DNA of 64,000 bases. Origin: Cellulophaga sp. HaHa_2_95. Lineage in GTDB: Bacteria; Bacteroidota; Bacteroidia; Flavobacteriales; Flavobacteriaceae. The DNA lies in NCBI RefSeq assembly GCF_019278565.1, contig NZ_CP058988.1:1736001-1800000 (forward strand), in the 5' to 3' direction. A model generated the notes under the pieces. The model saw only the letters and a program-made list of their open reading frames with translations. It had not been told where the DNA came from and ran no database searches. Shown here one piece after another: positions 1 through 8,853 of the stretch. A program made the position numbers and the translations under genes. Within the stretch, counting starts at the first letter, position 1; each line of letters opens with the position of its first letter.

Positions 1-459
1 TAAAAAAGCTACAGCTACCCCCAGAGGTTGTGATTTAATATAATGCTCATGTGTACCCTCCTTGTCAGCAATGCTGATATCTTGACGTTTTACAATTTCT
101 TCAGCATAATAAGAAAGGGAATTGGTGATACTCGTTAGGTCTTCTAGGCTTCCTTCCCAAGTTTTACCCATTTCATACATTATAGCTTCCCGTAACAAAT
201 TGCTTTTTTCAAGGAGTTTATTTCGGAGTTTATCAATCCATTCAATACGTTTTTCAAGAGGTAAAGCAGACCAATATTTAAATCCTTCTTGAGCACTAGT
301 TAATGCTAATTGGGTATCTTCTTCGGTTGCCCAAGCTAATGTGGCAATAATTTGCTCATCAGCTGGGCATACCACATTAAATGTTGCACCGTTAGAGGCA
401 TCCCTTAAATCTCCGTTTATATATAATTTTTTATGACCGAATTTCAAAGTTGTGTTCAT
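1..459 (-). CDS. Aldehyde dehydrogenase family protein, N-terminal part (cut by window edge)
   Basis: The first 153 residues of an NAD(P)-dependent aldehyde dehydrogenase are visible; the gene runs off the left edge. It starts at ATG 459 with MNTTLKFGHKKLYINGD, and reads on with the family N-terminal features: an INGD strand, a CPADEQ segment, WSALPLEKRIEWIDKLR and a YEMGKTWEG helix, ending at the PLGVAVAFL stretch that precedes the cofactor-binding loop. The catalytic Cys and Glu lie outside the window. The start overlaps the end of the upstream enolase-superfamily gene by 29 bases, so the two are translationally coupled. By context it would oxidise an aldehyde sugar or semialdehyde in the same pathway (3,6-anhydrogalactose dehydrogenase, lactaldehyde or 2-oxoglutarate semialdehyde dehydrogenase are options). 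The family is secure; the substrate is not. Confidence 0.88.
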   Translation of the reverse strand, partial: MNTTLKFGHKKLYINGDLRDASNGATFNVVCPADEQIIATLAWATEEDTQLALTSAQEGFKYWSALPLEKRIEWIDKLRNKLLEKSNLLREAIMYEMGKTWEGSLEDLTSITNSLSYYAEEIVKRQDISIADKEGTHEHYIKSQPLGVAVAFL

Positions 460-1600
460 TTTGAAGTGTTTCTTTATCCAAATATTCTTTTAATTTATTC
501 ATGTCTACATCTACCCCCAATCCAGGAGTTGTAGGGACGCAAAATTGACCATTAACTACGTTTATTTGGCTTTGCGTAACAATGTCTCTCAATGCATTTT
601 CTGTTCTATCTAACTCCATGGTAGGAAGGTCATTATACATCCTACCTGGATTTTTATCCAAATTACCGATAAAATGAGCAGCAGCACTTATAGCAATCCA
701 AGTGCCCCAAGTATGCGGCACTACATCTTTGTGAAACGCTTGCACAATAGTAGCAATTTTCTTGGCTTCTGTAAGTCCGCCCGCGGCACAAATATCTGGC
801 TGTGCAATATCAATACATTCATTTTCCAGTAAGCGTTTAAAACCAAATTTTAGATATTCGCATTCTCCTCCAGCAATAGGGATTGTTGTATTCTCTCTTA
901 GTTTTTTATACCCTTTATAATCTTCCGGAGAAACAGGCTCTTCAAACCAAGAGATATCATATTGTTCTACTTTTCGAGCCAATTCAATGGCCTCTTTATA
1001 CGAATAGGCATGGTTAGAATCGATCATTAATCTAATATCAGAACCAATAGCTTTGCGTATTGCTGCCACGTATTTGATATCTTCTTTAAGACTTAGGCCC
1101 ACCTTCATTTTTATCGCTTTAAACCCTTGAGATTTGTAAAGTAAGGCTTCTTCTATTAATGATTTTTCTAAATTTTCTACTCGTGTAAAATACAATCCGG
1201 TAGCATAAGGCTGTATGATTGGATTCTTTAAACCACCTAGAAGTACGGATACAGGCTGATTCAGGAGTTTTCCTTTTAAATCCCATAAAGCCACATCAAT
1301 AGCACTTAAGGAAGCTTGTAGGGAACCACTTCTGGCATAATCCATAGATCTGCGGTACATTTCTTCCCAAAGTACTTCATTTTCTAATGCAGTTTTACCA
1401 ATTAAAAAAGGAGTGAAAAATTCGATTCCAGCTTTAATAACGTTGGCAGGACCATAACCTTCTCCCCAACCATACGTTCCATCTTCTAAGGTAATTTTGA
1501 CTAAGCAAATTTTTCGCGTGTCATATTGCCATTGCGAGAAATAGAAGGGTGTATCTAGCTTATGGCTAATTACGAAGGGTTCTATAGTTTTAATTTTCAT
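431..1600 (-). CDS. Mandelate racemase/muconate lactonizing family enzyme (sugar-acid dehydratase or cycloisomerase)
   Basis: This 389-residue enzyme belongs to the enolase superfamily, mandelate racemase subgroup. The N-terminal capping domain covers about residues 1-125. The barrel carries the KMK base motif (in GFKAIKMKVG), metal-binding Asp in DSNHAY, Glu in WFEEP and Glu in GGECE, the Asp of AQPDICAAGG and the His of VPHTWGTW that complete the His-Asp dyad. Such enzymes abstract an alpha proton from a sugar acid with Mg2+. The PHTWGT region recalls galactarolactone cycloisomerase and 3,6-anhydrogalactonate cycloisomerase relatives from memory, but I cannot separate these from fuconate or galactonate dehydratases by eye. 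It sits between a RhaT-type permease gene and an aldehyde dehydrogenase gene in one minus-strand operon. Confidence 0.87.
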   Translation of the reverse strand: MKIKTIEPFVISHKLDTPFYFSQWQYDTRKICLVKITLEDGTYGWGEGYGPANVIKAGIEFFTPFLIGKTALENEVLWEEMYRRSMDYARSGSLQASLSAIDVALWDLKGKLLNQPVSVLLGGLKNPIIQPYATGLYFTRVENLEKSLIEEALLYKSQGFKAIKMKVGLSLKEDIKYVAAIRKAIGSDIRLMIDSNHAYSYKEAIELARKVEQYDISWFEEPVSPEDYKGYKKLRENTTIPIAGGECEYLKFGFKRLLENECIDIAQPDICAAGGLTEAKKIATIVQAFHKDVVPHTWGTWIAISAAAHFIGNLDKNPGRMYNDLPTMELDRTENALRDIVTQSQINVVNGQFCVPTTPGLGVDVDMNKLKEYLDKETLQNEHNFEIRS

Positions 1601-1676
1601 GCTTAATCCTATTGTTTATAAATTTTCTTGTCATTTGGGAACAAGAAATTAATGGTTAGTTATTTGTTTGTAGACG

Positions 1677-2684
1677 CTAATAATTGGCATATCCTAGAAG
1701 GCAAATGGCACCAATTAAAACGGCTAGCCCCCCTAGTAGAATTTTGAAAGGTTCTCGTGCATTATTCCATTCTCCTGCACGATAAGCCCAAATGTTACTA
1801 ATGATTAATGCTAGTCCTAAAAGTATAGGCCAGCCTATTACAGGACCTAAATTACCCATTAATGCTGCGCCTTGTCCATATACACCTAAGGCGGCAAACC
1901 AGAAAATACCTGTTAGAACTGCCCAGAAATATGCTTTTTTGCTATTTTTTACTTTATAAGAGCTCCAAGAATTATTTTTTATCAATAGAAATAAAGCATA
2001 ACCACCGTTCATGATAAACCCGCCTATGAGTACCACTACCCATGAAGCTAAGCTTGCATTTTGTGTAGAAGCATTATAGCTTTCAATAGCTAACGATGAA
2101 ACAGGCCCTGCTTTTATGAAGCCAACATTTAAAGAGGCAGAAAGAATGCCAGAGGTTACTGCGATGATTACTCCAATTTTAATAGACTTGTTACTAGAGG
2201 AATTTTTTGTATGTAATTGATCTCTTTTTACACCCGCTACCGCAGTAATCCCAACGCCAATTAGAAGAAGAATTACTCCAGCTAGAATTATTGGGAAAGA
2301 TGGTTGCTCAAAAGCTCCTTCTATTTGAAACAGCGGAATTATACTTCCAACAGATGCGGCAAGCCCCATTACTATCCCATAGGTAATAGATATTCCCGTT
2401 TTCTCTACACTAATACCAAATAAGATACCACCTATACCCCAAAGTAATCCATAAAAAGCAGCGATAAATAATGTGTAGGATGGCGTTTGTTGAATTACTT
2501 GAAAAAGATCTGGAATTACAAATAATGCCCAAGCTACTGGTACAATAATCATAGCTACTAATGATTGAATTAACCACCAAGCTTCCCATTTTAATGGAGC
2601 AATATTTTTCATACCTAATCCGAAAGTTCCTTGGAAGAAACTTGCAAATAGGACCAAGGTTATTGCTAAGGTGTAATCATTCAT
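1677..2684 (-). CDS. RhaT-type sugar:proton symporter, inner membrane
   Basis: A 335-residue, ten-segment membrane protein of the L-rhamnose-proton symporter family within the drug/metabolite transporter fold. It has the early FQGTFGLGMKNIAPLKWEAW stretch, a WGIGGILFG segment and a conserved NLGPVIGWPILLGLALI segment near the C terminus. The usual length for RhaT is about 340 residues. It starts at ATG 2684, 158 bases after the GntP-type permease, and precedes the mandelate-racemase-type enzyme by 76 bases, so it probably imports the sugar or sugar acid consumed by that operon. The substrate need not be rhamnose: no rhamnose isomerase or rhamnulokinase is in view. Confidence 0.85.
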   Translation of the reverse strand: MNDYTLAITLVLFASFFQGTFGLGMKNIAPLKWEAWWLIQSLVAMIIVPVAWALFVIPDLFQVIQQTPSYTLFIAAFYGLLWGIGGILFGISVEKTGISITYGIVMGLAASVGSIIPLFQIEGAFEQPSFPIILAGVILLLIGVGITAVAGVKRDQLHTKNSSSNKSIKIGVIIAVTSGILSASLNVGFIKAGPVSSLAIESYNASTQNASLASWVVVLIGGFIMNGGYALFLLIKNNSWSSYKVKNSKKAYFWAVLTGIFWFAALGVYGQGAALMGNLGPVIGWPILLGLALIISNIWAYRAGEWNNAREPFKILLGGLAVLIGAICLLGYANY

Positions 2685-2803
2685 ATGTTCTTAATTTTAG
2701 ATGAATAGGATTTAAACTAGTGTTTTAAAAACAAACTCCTATCATACTACTACAAAGAAAATTGATTATAACCAGCCTTAATTCAATGATTTTACCCCAA
2801 GTA

Positions 2804-2819
2804 GGCATTATTTTAACCC
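2804..2819. promoter_or_regulatory. Candidate operator, copy 1 (upstream of the RhaT-type gene)
   Basis: GGCATTATTTTAACCC lies about 120 bases upstream of the RhaT-type start. A near copy occurs upstream of the GntP-type permease at 4230-4244. The shared core is GCATTATTTTA followed by one or two bases and CC. The neighbouring AraC-family regulator is the obvious candidate to bind it; this is inference, and AT-rich matches can arise by chance. Confidence 0.3.
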
Positions 2820-2842
2820 TTCAGAAGCTATTTTATGAATAT

Positions 2843-4147
2843 TTAGAGTAATTTTTGGATATAATACGTGGCTAAAACAATAACTCCTCCAGATAAGGAC
2901 GTCAGCAAAGAAAGCACACTAAAAGATTTTAGAAGTTTACTTACGGATATATCGTGCACTTCTTTAAATAGCCAAAAGAAGCTACTATTTACATGAATTA
3001 TTCCTAAGGAACCAGCACATATAGCAGCAGTGGTAAATTTTGGGTCTAACATGCCATTAGCAATTAAAGGAGCTACTATAGAGGCGGTAGTAATAAGAGA
3101 AACCGTTATAGAACCAGTTACTGTTGTAAATAGCATACTTAGAAAAAAAGGAATTATAATTACCATTACCCCAGTGGCGTTAACATCAGAAAACAGGGCG
3201 TTTACAATTTCAGTGTCTTTAATCACTTGCCCGAAAGCCCCACCTGTGCCAGTAATAAGAATTACTAAAGCTGTTTTTGACGCGGCATTTTGAAAATATT
3301 GATGTATAGTTTTACTAAAATCTAATGTTGATATCAGCGGGAGTGCACATAAAATTCCTAGCGATAGAGCCCAGATAGGATTTTTAATGAAAGCTATAAT
3401 TTGGTTGTCAGAAGAGTAAATTGCGCCAATAGACATAAGTGCTAGTGGCAATAAAAGTGCTACAAAAGGCAATATTTTTTTAAAGCCTTTAAGCTGCTTT
3501 TTTTTGACGCTAATTTGAATGGTTTCTTGAGTTTTTGCTCTTTGTAAAAACTTCTTATTCCATTGGAGCCAAATTAAGCCACCACCGATAGCAAATATTG
3601 CGATTAAAATATTTAGAGGGATAATGTCACCCACATTAACTTCTAAAAGTGCGGCTACAGCTAGCGGACCAGGAGTAGGAGGTATAAGCGCATGTGCCAC
3701 GGTTAAACTCATAGCTAATGAGAGCCCTAGGACCAATATGGAGTGGCCAGATTTTTTAGATAGGACTTGTAATGTTGGTAGTAAAGTTAAGTAAGCAACA
3801 TCCATAAATACAGGAATACCAATAAGAAAACCAATGAAAGCCATACTTAACGGTAAATATTTAACTCCAAATACTTTTATAATCGTATTTGCAATTATTT
3901 CGGCACCTCCAGATTCGGATAGAATTTCACCTAAGAATGCGCCAAAAAATATGATGAGGCCTATCCATTTTAATGTATTTCCAAAACCATTTAATAAGCT
4001 TTCCGTCACAGTGCTTACCGTACCGCCAGTAGTTATTCCTAATAGTAAGCCGAAAAAAAGCAATGCAGGAATCGGGTGAATCTTAAAAATTGTGATAGCT
4101 ATAATTAATAGCGTAATACAAAGAATTAAGGTGATTAATGCCGTCAT
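2843..4147 (-). CDS. GntP-family permease (gluconate/sugar-acid:H+ symporter)
   Basis: A 434-residue inner-membrane protein with about 12 hydrophobic segments. Features of the GntP family are the early TGGTVSTVTESLLNGFGNTL region, FLIGIPVFMDVAYLTLLP, the VAHALIPPTPGPLAVAALL segment, and GGAFGQVIKDTEIVNALF. These permeases import gluconate or related aldonic and uronic acids with protons. It lies between the AraC regulator gene (142-base gap upstream) and the RhaT-type gene. Two distinct transporters in one small operon suggest that both a sugar and its acid form, or two related substrates, are taken up. Confidence 0.9.
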   Translation of the reverse strand: MTALITLILCITLLIIAITIFKIHPIPALLFFGLLLGITTGGTVSTVTESLLNGFGNTLKWIGLIIFFGAFLGEILSESGGAEIIANTIIKVFGVKYLPLSMAFIGFLIGIPVFMDVAYLTLLPTLQVLSKKSGHSILVLGLSLAMSLTVAHALIPPTPGPLAVAALLEVNVGDIIPLNILIAIFAIGGGLIWLQWNKKFLQRAKTQETIQISVKKKQLKGFKKILPFVALLLPLALMSIGAIYSSDNQIIAFIKNPIWALSLGILCALPLISTLDFSKTIHQYFQNAASKTALVILITGTGGAFGQVIKDTEIVNALFSDVNATGVMVIIIPFFLSMLFTTVTGSITVSLITTASIVAPLIANGMLDPKFTTAAICAGSLGIIHVNSSFFWLFKEVHDISVSKLLKSFSVLSLLTSLSGGVIVLATYYIQKLL

Positions 4148-4178
4148 AATTTGCGTTTAAAATAGTTTGGTTAGAAAT

Positions 4179-4186
4179 CAAAAATA
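4179..4186 (-). promoter_or_regulatory. Promoter -7 box for the GntP-led operon
   Basis: On the minus strand this reads TATTTTTG, an exact TAnnTTTG, 32 bases upstream of the GntP-type start codon. No TTG lies at the expected spacing, which would suit an activator-dependent promoter. Confidence 0.4.
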
Positions 4187-4229
4187 GTAAGAGGTTTTCG
4201 CTGTTAATGCCTAGCCACTATCTTTAATT

Positions 4230-4244
4230 AGCATTATTTTACCT
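4230..4244. promoter_or_regulatory. Candidate operator, copy 2 (upstream of the GntP-type gene)
   Basis: AGCATTATTTTACCT lies about 83 bases upstream of the GntP-type start, upstream of the -7 box at 4179-4186, which is a usual position for an AraC-type activator. It matches the element at 2804-2819 in the core GCATTATTTTA. Confidence 0.3.
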
Positions 4245-4289
4245 TATGCGATATTGAGGTTTTTAATAAACAATTGTTGAGGAATATTA

Positions 4290-5174
4290 CTATCGTGACC
4301 CTAAAGCTTCATTATACTTTTCCATATATTCTGAAGGAGTAACTTTCATGAGCGTTTTAAATTGTCTATTAAAATTGGTGAGTGTATTAAAGCCAGATTG
4401 ATAGCAAACCGTTGCTATTTGCATTTCTCCTTCAATTAAAAGTTTACAGGCATGACGTAACCTAATTTCGTTTAAGTATTGTGTAAAGGATTTATGGGTT
4501 CTTTTTTTAAAGTAACGACAAAAAGCATTGGGTGTCATATAAGCAATAGCCGCTACTTCATCCAATTCAATTTTTTTGTCAAAATTCTCTGTTAAAAAAG
4601 TGACCACTCTCCCCATGCGATCTTTTTCATTTTTACTATAGTTACTTGTAATTACTTCTGAGCATAAGGTTTTGTAATTTTCACCTACAGAGAGGATATC
4701 TAAAATATTCAATAAGCCAATTATTCTTGAAAGCCCTTTATTTCCTAACAAGCCTAAAATATAATTGTGTACTAAATAGGTTACCGCTTTAGAAAATTGT
4801 AGCCCCATATTTGCACGCTGAAAGAGTAACTGTATTTTTTTTGATTCCGCTAAATCTAAAAAATTTTCACCTAAGAAATCAGGCACAAATTTGATAACCA
4901 CCAGATCTACAGCCTCATCTTCTAAATTGTCAGCATAATACTCTTTGTGATTTTTAAAGAGATGAGGAACATTGCTTCCTATTAGGTATAATTCTCCTGG
5001 AGCAAAATTGCCTATAGAATTACCAACATACCTTGTTCCTGTACTTTTTATAAAATAAATTAATTCTAATTCTTTATGAAAATGCCAATTTTGTTCAATG
5101 CACGGCAATCTGTCTTGTCTTGCTAGAAATGAATTCTCAGGCCTGTTTTCCGTCTGTTTATAGGTTAATTTCAT
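4290..5174 (-). CDS. AraC-family transcriptional regulator with N-terminal cupin
   Basis: A 294-residue regulator. Residues 1-110 form a cupin-like sensing domain (WHFHKELELIYFIKSTG, GELYLIGSNVPHLF). The C-terminal 100 residues hold two helix-turn-helix units of the AraC type (ELDEVAAIAYMTPNAFCRYF, then IATVCYQSGFNTLTNFNRQF and TPSEYMEKY). It is the most upstream gene of the sugar-acid locus and on the same strand, so it is the likely local activator responding to a pathway sugar. The start at ATG 5174 gives the complete cupin. The family call is firm; the effector is unknown. Confidence 0.92.
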   Translation of the reverse strand: MKLTYKQTENRPENSFLARQDRLPCIEQNWHFHKELELIYFIKSTGTRYVGNSIGNFAPGELYLIGSNVPHLFKNHKEYYADNLEDEAVDLVVIKFVPDFLGENFLDLAESKKIQLLFQRANMGLQFSKAVTYLVHNYILGLLGNKGLSRIIGLLNILDILSVGENYKTLCSEVITSNYSKNEKDRMGRVVTFLTENFDKKIELDEVAAIAYMTPNAFCRYFKKRTHKSFTQYLNEIRLRHACKLLIEGEMQIATVCYQSGFNTLTNFNRQFKTLMKVTPSEYMEKYNEALGSR

Positions 5175-5358
5175 AAATAAAAATTTTGTTTGTTAAATCA
5201 CTTGTAATGGTGAAATAGCAATATTGGGGAGGTTAAATTATCAATTATTATATAAATTTCACTAAATAAAACAAAAAACTTAATAAAATGGGTAATATAG
5301 TGTTGGTTAAGGAAAGTCAATTTTTTAATCGTAAGGTCTGTTTTGTTGGGTGTAGTAG

Positions 5359-5562
5359 ATAACAAAAACTTCAAATTCTGTTGATTACTGGGTGCTAAAA
5401 TGGAGTGCTATTAATGCGTTTGATACTCCTGATGTTAATGGATCTAAATGTATCAAAGCAGGGAATCTTCCGAATAAAATTGTTAGGACGTGGGATACCG
5501 ATAAATATGTTAAAGACAATTATGGTATCTCTAAATTCAATGGCCGAAGCGGTATTGAATAA
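5359..5562 (+). pseudogene. Orphan coding remnant without a start codon
   Basis: A 67-codon open stretch in plus frame reads as ordinary protein (for example VDYWVLKWSAINAFDTPDV and NLPNKIVRTWDTDKYVKD), ending at TAA 5560. It has no in-frame ATG, and the stop TAG at 5356 closes it upstream. The 500-base gap around it has no other gene. It looks like the C-terminal end of a larger protein whose front has been lost. I do not recognise the family. The reading frame continues past the stop as MKDRLFFLYQEFL to 5640, which may be chance. Confidence 0.4.
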
Positions 5563-5681
5563 GTTATGAAAGATAGGCTCTTTTTTTTATATCAAGAGTT
5601 TCTAACAAGGAAAACGTCTTGTAATGGGAGTAAAAACAGGTAGTGAATTGTAAAATGAATGCTTTGTTGTCTGAAGTACTT

Positions 5682-6497
5682 TTACTTCATAATCCCATAG
5701 GGTGTCCAGATACTTTTTGTGAATTTAGTTTCCTTACGTATTTTCTTGTTTATGGCGATTATAGCATCGTTTTTGTAGCTTCTTTCGTGATCTAAATGTA
5801 CGCAGACGGCACTATATCTAATTTGTATTCCCTTGATTCCTCTGAAAAATAAACGGTGCCCCATTTCTCTATCTTCGCCACCGTATTGCATACGTTCATC
5901 AAATCCGTTAACAGCAAGAATGTCCTTCTTCCAACCAGATGAATTATGACCATTCCAAGATGCTTTCGTCGTTGTAATTTTATTTAAAAAGGCTGCTTTT
6001 TCGGCATCTGCAATCAATTTTTTCTTTTTAAATTTTTTAGGCAATCCATTTTGCTTTAACCATTTTATATCAAAGCAATTTTGCGCTTCAATATCCATCT
6101 GGGTAATTTGTTCTGAGATAGACAGTGGAAGCTTACTATATCCGCCGGATAAGAAGAATCCTTTTTTTCTATTTACATAGTGTACCTGTACAAAATCTTT
6201 TCGAGGTATGCAGTCACCATCCGTCATCAGGATGTAATCAAAATTACAAGCTCTGATAGCTTTATTTAAAATCTTACATTTTTGGAAGCCATTGTCTTCG
6301 TGCCATACATGTTGTATGTTGTAAAAGACATCTTTTTTAATCTCATTGATTAATTGTTTTGTGGCGGGAGTAGAGCCGTCATCAGCAATGATAATTTCAA
6401 ACTGTTTATAGGTCTGTACGTTATAACCCCAAAGTACTTTTTGCAACCATTTTTCAGAATTGTAAGTGCTTATAATTATAGAAAGTGTGTCTTCCAT
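5682..6497 (-). CDS. Family 2 glycosyltransferase (GT-A fold)
   Basis: This 271-residue protein has the GT2 N-terminal strand LSIIISTYNSEKWL, an ADDGS nucleotide-binding motif, the metal-binding DGD in LMTDGDCIPR, and a C-terminal galactosyltransferase-like segment (GWKKDILAVNGFDE, then YGGEDREMGHRLFFRG) carrying the ED catalytic pair. There are no membrane segments, so it is probably cytoplasmic and works on cell-surface glycans or lipopolysaccharide. It stands alone, with 178 bases to the next gene upstream, and has no polysaccharide gene partners in view. The donor and acceptor sugars cannot be told from sequence. Confidence 0.88.
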   Translation of the reverse strand: MEDTLSIIISTYNSEKWLQKVLWGYNVQTYKQFEIIIADDGSTPATKQLINEIKKDVFYNIQHVWHEDNGFQKCKILNKAIRACNFDYILMTDGDCIPRKDFVQVHYVNRKKGFFLSGGYSKLPLSISEQITQMDIEAQNCFDIKWLKQNGLPKKFKKKKLIADAEKAAFLNKITTTKASWNGHNSSGWKKDILAVNGFDERMQYGGEDREMGHRLFFRGIKGIQIRYSAVCVHLDHERSYKNDAIIAINKKIRKETKFTKSIWTPYGIMK

Positions 6498-6675
6498 CAG
6501 AACGGTATACTATATCTTATATGAAATGCTAAAGTATAACGCTAATGATAAGCGGAGGTTATCGTTGTTTTATTAAAACCTTTGGATTAGGTTATTAAAT
6601 TAGTAGTGCCTTTCGAAAGGAGGCTAAAATTTAATCTCCATATTAGTAAAAAGTGCAATTGGAATTATTTTATTC

Positions 6676-8562
6676 TTATACTTTATGAACTCTGTAGGTA
6701 ATTTTGCGATTGGTTATTACTGTTCCTATTTTAACGTTCAGCGCTACACTTTCGGAAATAATAGGCGAGGAGCATACGTACCCTTCATTTGAAAGTATTA
6801 CTCGAAATACCAGGCCGTTAAATTCCATATTTGCATTGTGAATGTTCAGAGTTGCTGTTTGCATTCCAGTATAGCTAGCAAAATCAATAATATCTGAAAA
6901 ACTTGTTCCTCCATCCGTGCTTATTTGCCACTGATATGCAGCAGTATTTGAGGCTGTAACGGAAATAGAACCAGAATTTCCATCAATAATAATGGTGTCT
7001 TGTGGTTCCGTACTAATAGTTGGTGCTGCACTAGCTTCTTGGTAATCTGGGACAGCATTTGTATTTCCATCTCTTGTTCCAGTATATCCACCTTGATTAA
7101 GGACTACTCCCCAAGAATCTATTGAAATAGGAGAATTACCCAGTATAGCATCGTTATCGGGATCCATAAAACCAGCTTCGATAACATCAGTACATCCATC
7201 AGAATCACTATCAGAAGATAAAAAATCAAAAGTGTTATCCGTATCAGAATCATTAATTTGATAATTTATTGTTCCGTTATCAAATTGTCCAGTAGCCTGC
7301 ACGCTATCAGGTATGCCATCCGTGCCCACAGATCCGGTTAATTGTCCGTCAACAAGTGTTTTTCCATGACCCGCTTCAATACCATCATATATACCATCGT
7401 TATCACTGTCCAAATCTAAACTGTTTGGTATCCCATCCCCATCTGAATCTAAAGGAGTACAACCGGTATAAAAACTTTTATCATTTACTACAAAAAATAT
7501 AGGATCTGCATTTGCGGAAATTTCAAGGCGAAATATTATTGCTTTAGCTCTTTCGGCAGCTGTAAGTCCAAATTCAGATAATTCAACTGCAGCAAGGCGA
7601 ATATTCTTTTTTTGATTTCTACCACTAGACGAATCATTTGCATTGTATTGATCCACATTAGAGTTTCCTACTACAGGTGTATCATTCCAATTAACTTCAA
7701 CACCATTACCTAGATAATTTCCATCTTCATCTAACAAATGTAGTCTGTTATAGTTTAAGCCACTCCCTAATTGTGCACCTTGGGTTAGTAGAATATCCAT
7801 CTCACCATCTCCATAGGCAGCTGTGTTTGTTCCTCCTAGACTAAAATACCAGGCATTGTCAATATTTGCAATGGCATACCCCATATCAAGCCCTCTTTCT
7901 CCTTGATATAGGTATGGATTAAAGGGTATTCCGCCAGAGGTGAGTTGTGGTCCTACGGCATTTGAAGTATTGCCATCTATGGCTCTACCTTCTAGACGTA
8001 CGCCAGATGTAATACTGGTCACAGGTCTTAATGCGGTCCACGAAGTTTCTGCTACCGTTAAATCTGCTACGGCATCTCCATCCGTGTCTACATTATCATA
8101 TAACCCATTATTATCTGTATCTATCATGGCAGTGGCCCCAACGCCTGTAGCATAGATTTGGCTACCTACAGTAAACGCTAAAAGTTCAGAGACATTATCA
8201 TAAGAGGTTGTGTTCAGGGCTCCCACAGATGAGGACCAAAAGCCACTATAGTTTGTATAGATAGAAGTTACATAGTTTGTTGATACTAGACTAGGAGGAG
8301 GCGTTCCAAATCCGGTACTTACTTCGCAACCGTCTTCAAAAAGATCGGGAATTCCATCATTGTCATCATCCTCATCAATGTCATCTGTGAGTCCGTCTCC
8401 ATCACTATCAGAAAAAGGACTAGGGTTGTCAATTCTTGTGTTTGAATTTATTTTTTCTGTTTTGGAGTGGGGTACAACAGTGCGGTTGTTAGTTCCAAAT
8501 AGAAGAATAAATAATGTAATAGGTAAGGCTAGAAATAATTTTACTAATGCGGTATGCTTCAA
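6676..8562 (-). CDS. Secreted protein with thrombospondin type 3-like calcium repeats
   Basis: A 628-residue exported protein. An N-terminal signal segment (ALVKLFLALPITLFILLFG) is followed by aspartate-rich repeats DSDGDGLTDDIDEDDDNDG at about residues 52-72. A roughly 290-residue unidentified domain follows, then further repeats (DSDGDGIPNSLDLDSDNDG) at about 375-395 and a DSDSDGCTDVIEAG unit. Residues from about 510 form an immunoglobulin-like beta domain (AYQWQISTDGG). The C terminus ends in VITNRKITYRVHKV rather than an obvious type IX sorting domain. The repeats bind Ca2+ in other proteins. A cell-surface or matrix role is likely; the exact job is unknown. Upstream and downstream neighbours are unrelated. 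Confidence 0.75.
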   Translation of the reverse strand: MKHTALVKLFLALPITLFILLFGTNNRTVVPHSKTEKINSNTRIDNPSPFSDSDGDGLTDDIDEDDDNDGIPDLFEDGCEVSTGFGTPPPSLVSTNYVTSIYTNYSGFWSSSVGALNTTSYDNVSELLAFTVGSQIYATGVGATAMIDTDNNGLYDNVDTDGDAVADLTVAETSWTALRPVTSITSGVRLEGRAIDGNTSNAVGPQLTSGGIPFNPYLYQGERGLDMGYAIANIDNAWYFSLGGTNTAAYGDGEMDILLTQGAQLGSGLNYNRLHLLDEDGNYLGNGVEVNWNDTPVVGNSNVDQYNANDSSSGRNQKKNIRLAAVELSEFGLTAAERAKAIIFRLEISANADPIFFVVNDKSFYTGCTPLDSDGDGIPNSLDLDSDNDGIYDGIEAGHGKTLVDGQLTGSVGTDGIPDSVQATGQFDNGTINYQINDSDTDNTFDFLSSDSDSDGCTDVIEAGFMDPDNDAILGNSPISIDSWGVVLNQGGYTGTRDGNTNAVPDYQEASAAPTISTEPQDTIIIDGNSGSISVTASNTAAYQWQISTDGGTSFSDIIDFASYTGMQTATLNIHNANMEFNGLVFRVILSNEGYVCSSPIISESVALNVKIGTVITNRKITYRVHKV

Positions 8563-8853
8563 TCTGTGTGTGGTATTAAATGTGTGTGTAAAAACGCTTT
8601 AGCGGTTATCCTAAAGCAGCTCTAAGCTAACAGAATTTATAATAGGCGAGTTTTAATTGTTGTTAAAAGAAGACTTTTGAGGGTGTATTGGAGGTTTCTT
8701 GTTGTTTGTGAAATGAGCTGTGTTAGAACTACTGGTGCAGGCTCGCCAATTTGGTTTTGACAACCCTAATATTATACAATAATTTCTTGAAATTGTATAA
8801 CAACTTCTTCGAAGTGAGAGTTCATCTTTGTAGCACACATAAAACTATACCAA

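Noticed and set aside
6609-6620. Perfect palindrome CCTTTCGAAAGG between the glycosyltransferase and the secreted protein gene
   Set aside because: There is no T-run, no promoter next to it and no second copy; a single 12-base palindrome is weak evidence.
8653-8838. 61-residue minus-strand frame upstream of the 48-residue gene
   Set aside because: Low-complexity, with no hydrophobic or domain pattern, and it covers the probable promoter of the plus-strand small gene.
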